From Burkholderiales bacterium (lineage in GTDB: Bacteria; Pseudomonadota; Gammaproteobacteria; Burkholderiales; SG8-41): a DNA stretch of 5,949 bases. The position numbers and the translations under genes are program-made. Positions 5,720-5,949 of this stretch are shown in pieces. Below the pieces are notes generated by a model. That model saw only the letters and a program-made list of their open reading frames with translations, did no database searches and was not told the origin of the DNA. The stretch lies in contig SYEN01000576.1 of NCBI GenBank assembly GCA_005800795.1, positions 1 through 5,949 on the forward strand, read 5' to 3'. How positions within the stretch are numbered: the first letter of the stretch is position 1; each line of letters begins with the position of its first letter.

Positions 5720-5949
5720 GTGAATAAAAACAATAACTTACAACTAGGCCCTGTGATGCTCGACGTGCTGGGCACAACGCTTACCGATGCCGATCGCCAG
5801 CGCCTGCTGCATCCGCTGACCGGCGGTGTGATTCTGTTCGCGCGCAATTTCGAATCGCCCGTGCAACTCGCAAAACTCACCGCCGAAATACACGCGTTGC
5901 GTACGCCGGCACTGCTGATCGCGGTGGATCACGAAGGCGGGCGCGTGCA
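5720..5949 (+). CDS. nagZ: Beta-hexosaminidase NagZ, 5' part
   Basis: NagZ is a cytoplasmic family GH3 beta-N-acetylglucosaminidase that removes GlcNAc from 1,6-anhydro-muropeptides during peptidoglycan recycling. Only the first 76 residues of a protein usually about 340 long are present; the frame is open to the window end. Recognisable elements are LGPVMLDVLGTTLT (9-22), HPLTGGVILFARNFESP (31-47) and the sugar-binding loop VDHEGGRV (69-76). The catalytic aspartate and histidine lie beyond the window. I choose GTG at 5720 because a good purine-rich ribosome-binding site precedes it and because GPVMLDV forms the first strand of the fold, which an ATG start at 5756 would disrupt. The first codons are AT-rich and encode NKNNN. 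It follows acpS after 35 bases, an arrangement I associate with betaproteobacteria. Confidence 0.93.
   Translation, partial: MNKNNNLQLGPVMLDVLGTTLTDADRQRLLHPLTGGVILFARNFESPVQLAKLTAEIHALRTPALLIAVDHEGGRV

Noticed and set aside
1..5949. A hidden defence, mobile or otherwise novel system
   Set aside because: All coding space from 40 onward is explained by well-known housekeeping genes plus one DUF4845 gene; no transposase, integrase, CRISPR repeat or unexplained large open frame is present.

Overview
The window is a compact, all-plus-strand block of housekeeping genes in the order lepA (3' part), lepB, a DUF4845 gene, rnc, era, recO, pdxJ, acpS, nagZ (5' part). This order, especially acpS followed directly by nagZ, together with the character of LepB, RNase III and AcpS, points to a betaproteobacterium. 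I infer this from remembered gene orders and sequences; no search was run. Base composition is moderately GC-rich throughout, apart from a few short AT-rich patches.

Layout. Positions 1-39 are AT-rich (12 G/C of 39) and do not encode LepA. LepA homology starts abruptly at about 40 and runs to 774. lepB (814-1722) encodes signal peptidase I with two N-terminal membrane segments. A small single-pass membrane protein of the DUF4845 family follows (1788-2147). A 66-base leader containing a long potential hairpin precedes rnc (2214-2885). rnc overlaps era (2882-3787) by four bases. recO (3817-4539) and pdxJ (4558-5310) follow with short gaps, and pdxJ overlaps acpS (5307-5684) by four bases. nagZ starts at a GTG at 5720 and runs off the window end. 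There is no gene-free stretch over 300 bases. I see no tRNA, rRNA, CRISPR array, insertion sequence, convincing terminator or convincing promoter.

How the genes fit together. LepA, RNase III and Era act on the ribosome and rRNA maturation. LepB and the DUF4845 protein are membrane proteins, LepB being the protease that releases exported proteins. RecO acts in RecFOR recombinational repair. PdxJ makes pyridoxine 5'-phosphate, AcpS activates acyl carrier protein for lipid synthesis, and NagZ recycles peptidoglycan. Close spacing and two ATGA overlaps suggest co-transcription and translational coupling.

I do not see a new biological system here. The points most worth a second look are the broken or mis-assembled left edge of lepA, the non-canonical PdxJ (NLNK in place of the usual NIDH), the hairpin abutting the rnc start codon, and the DUF4845 gene of unknown function.
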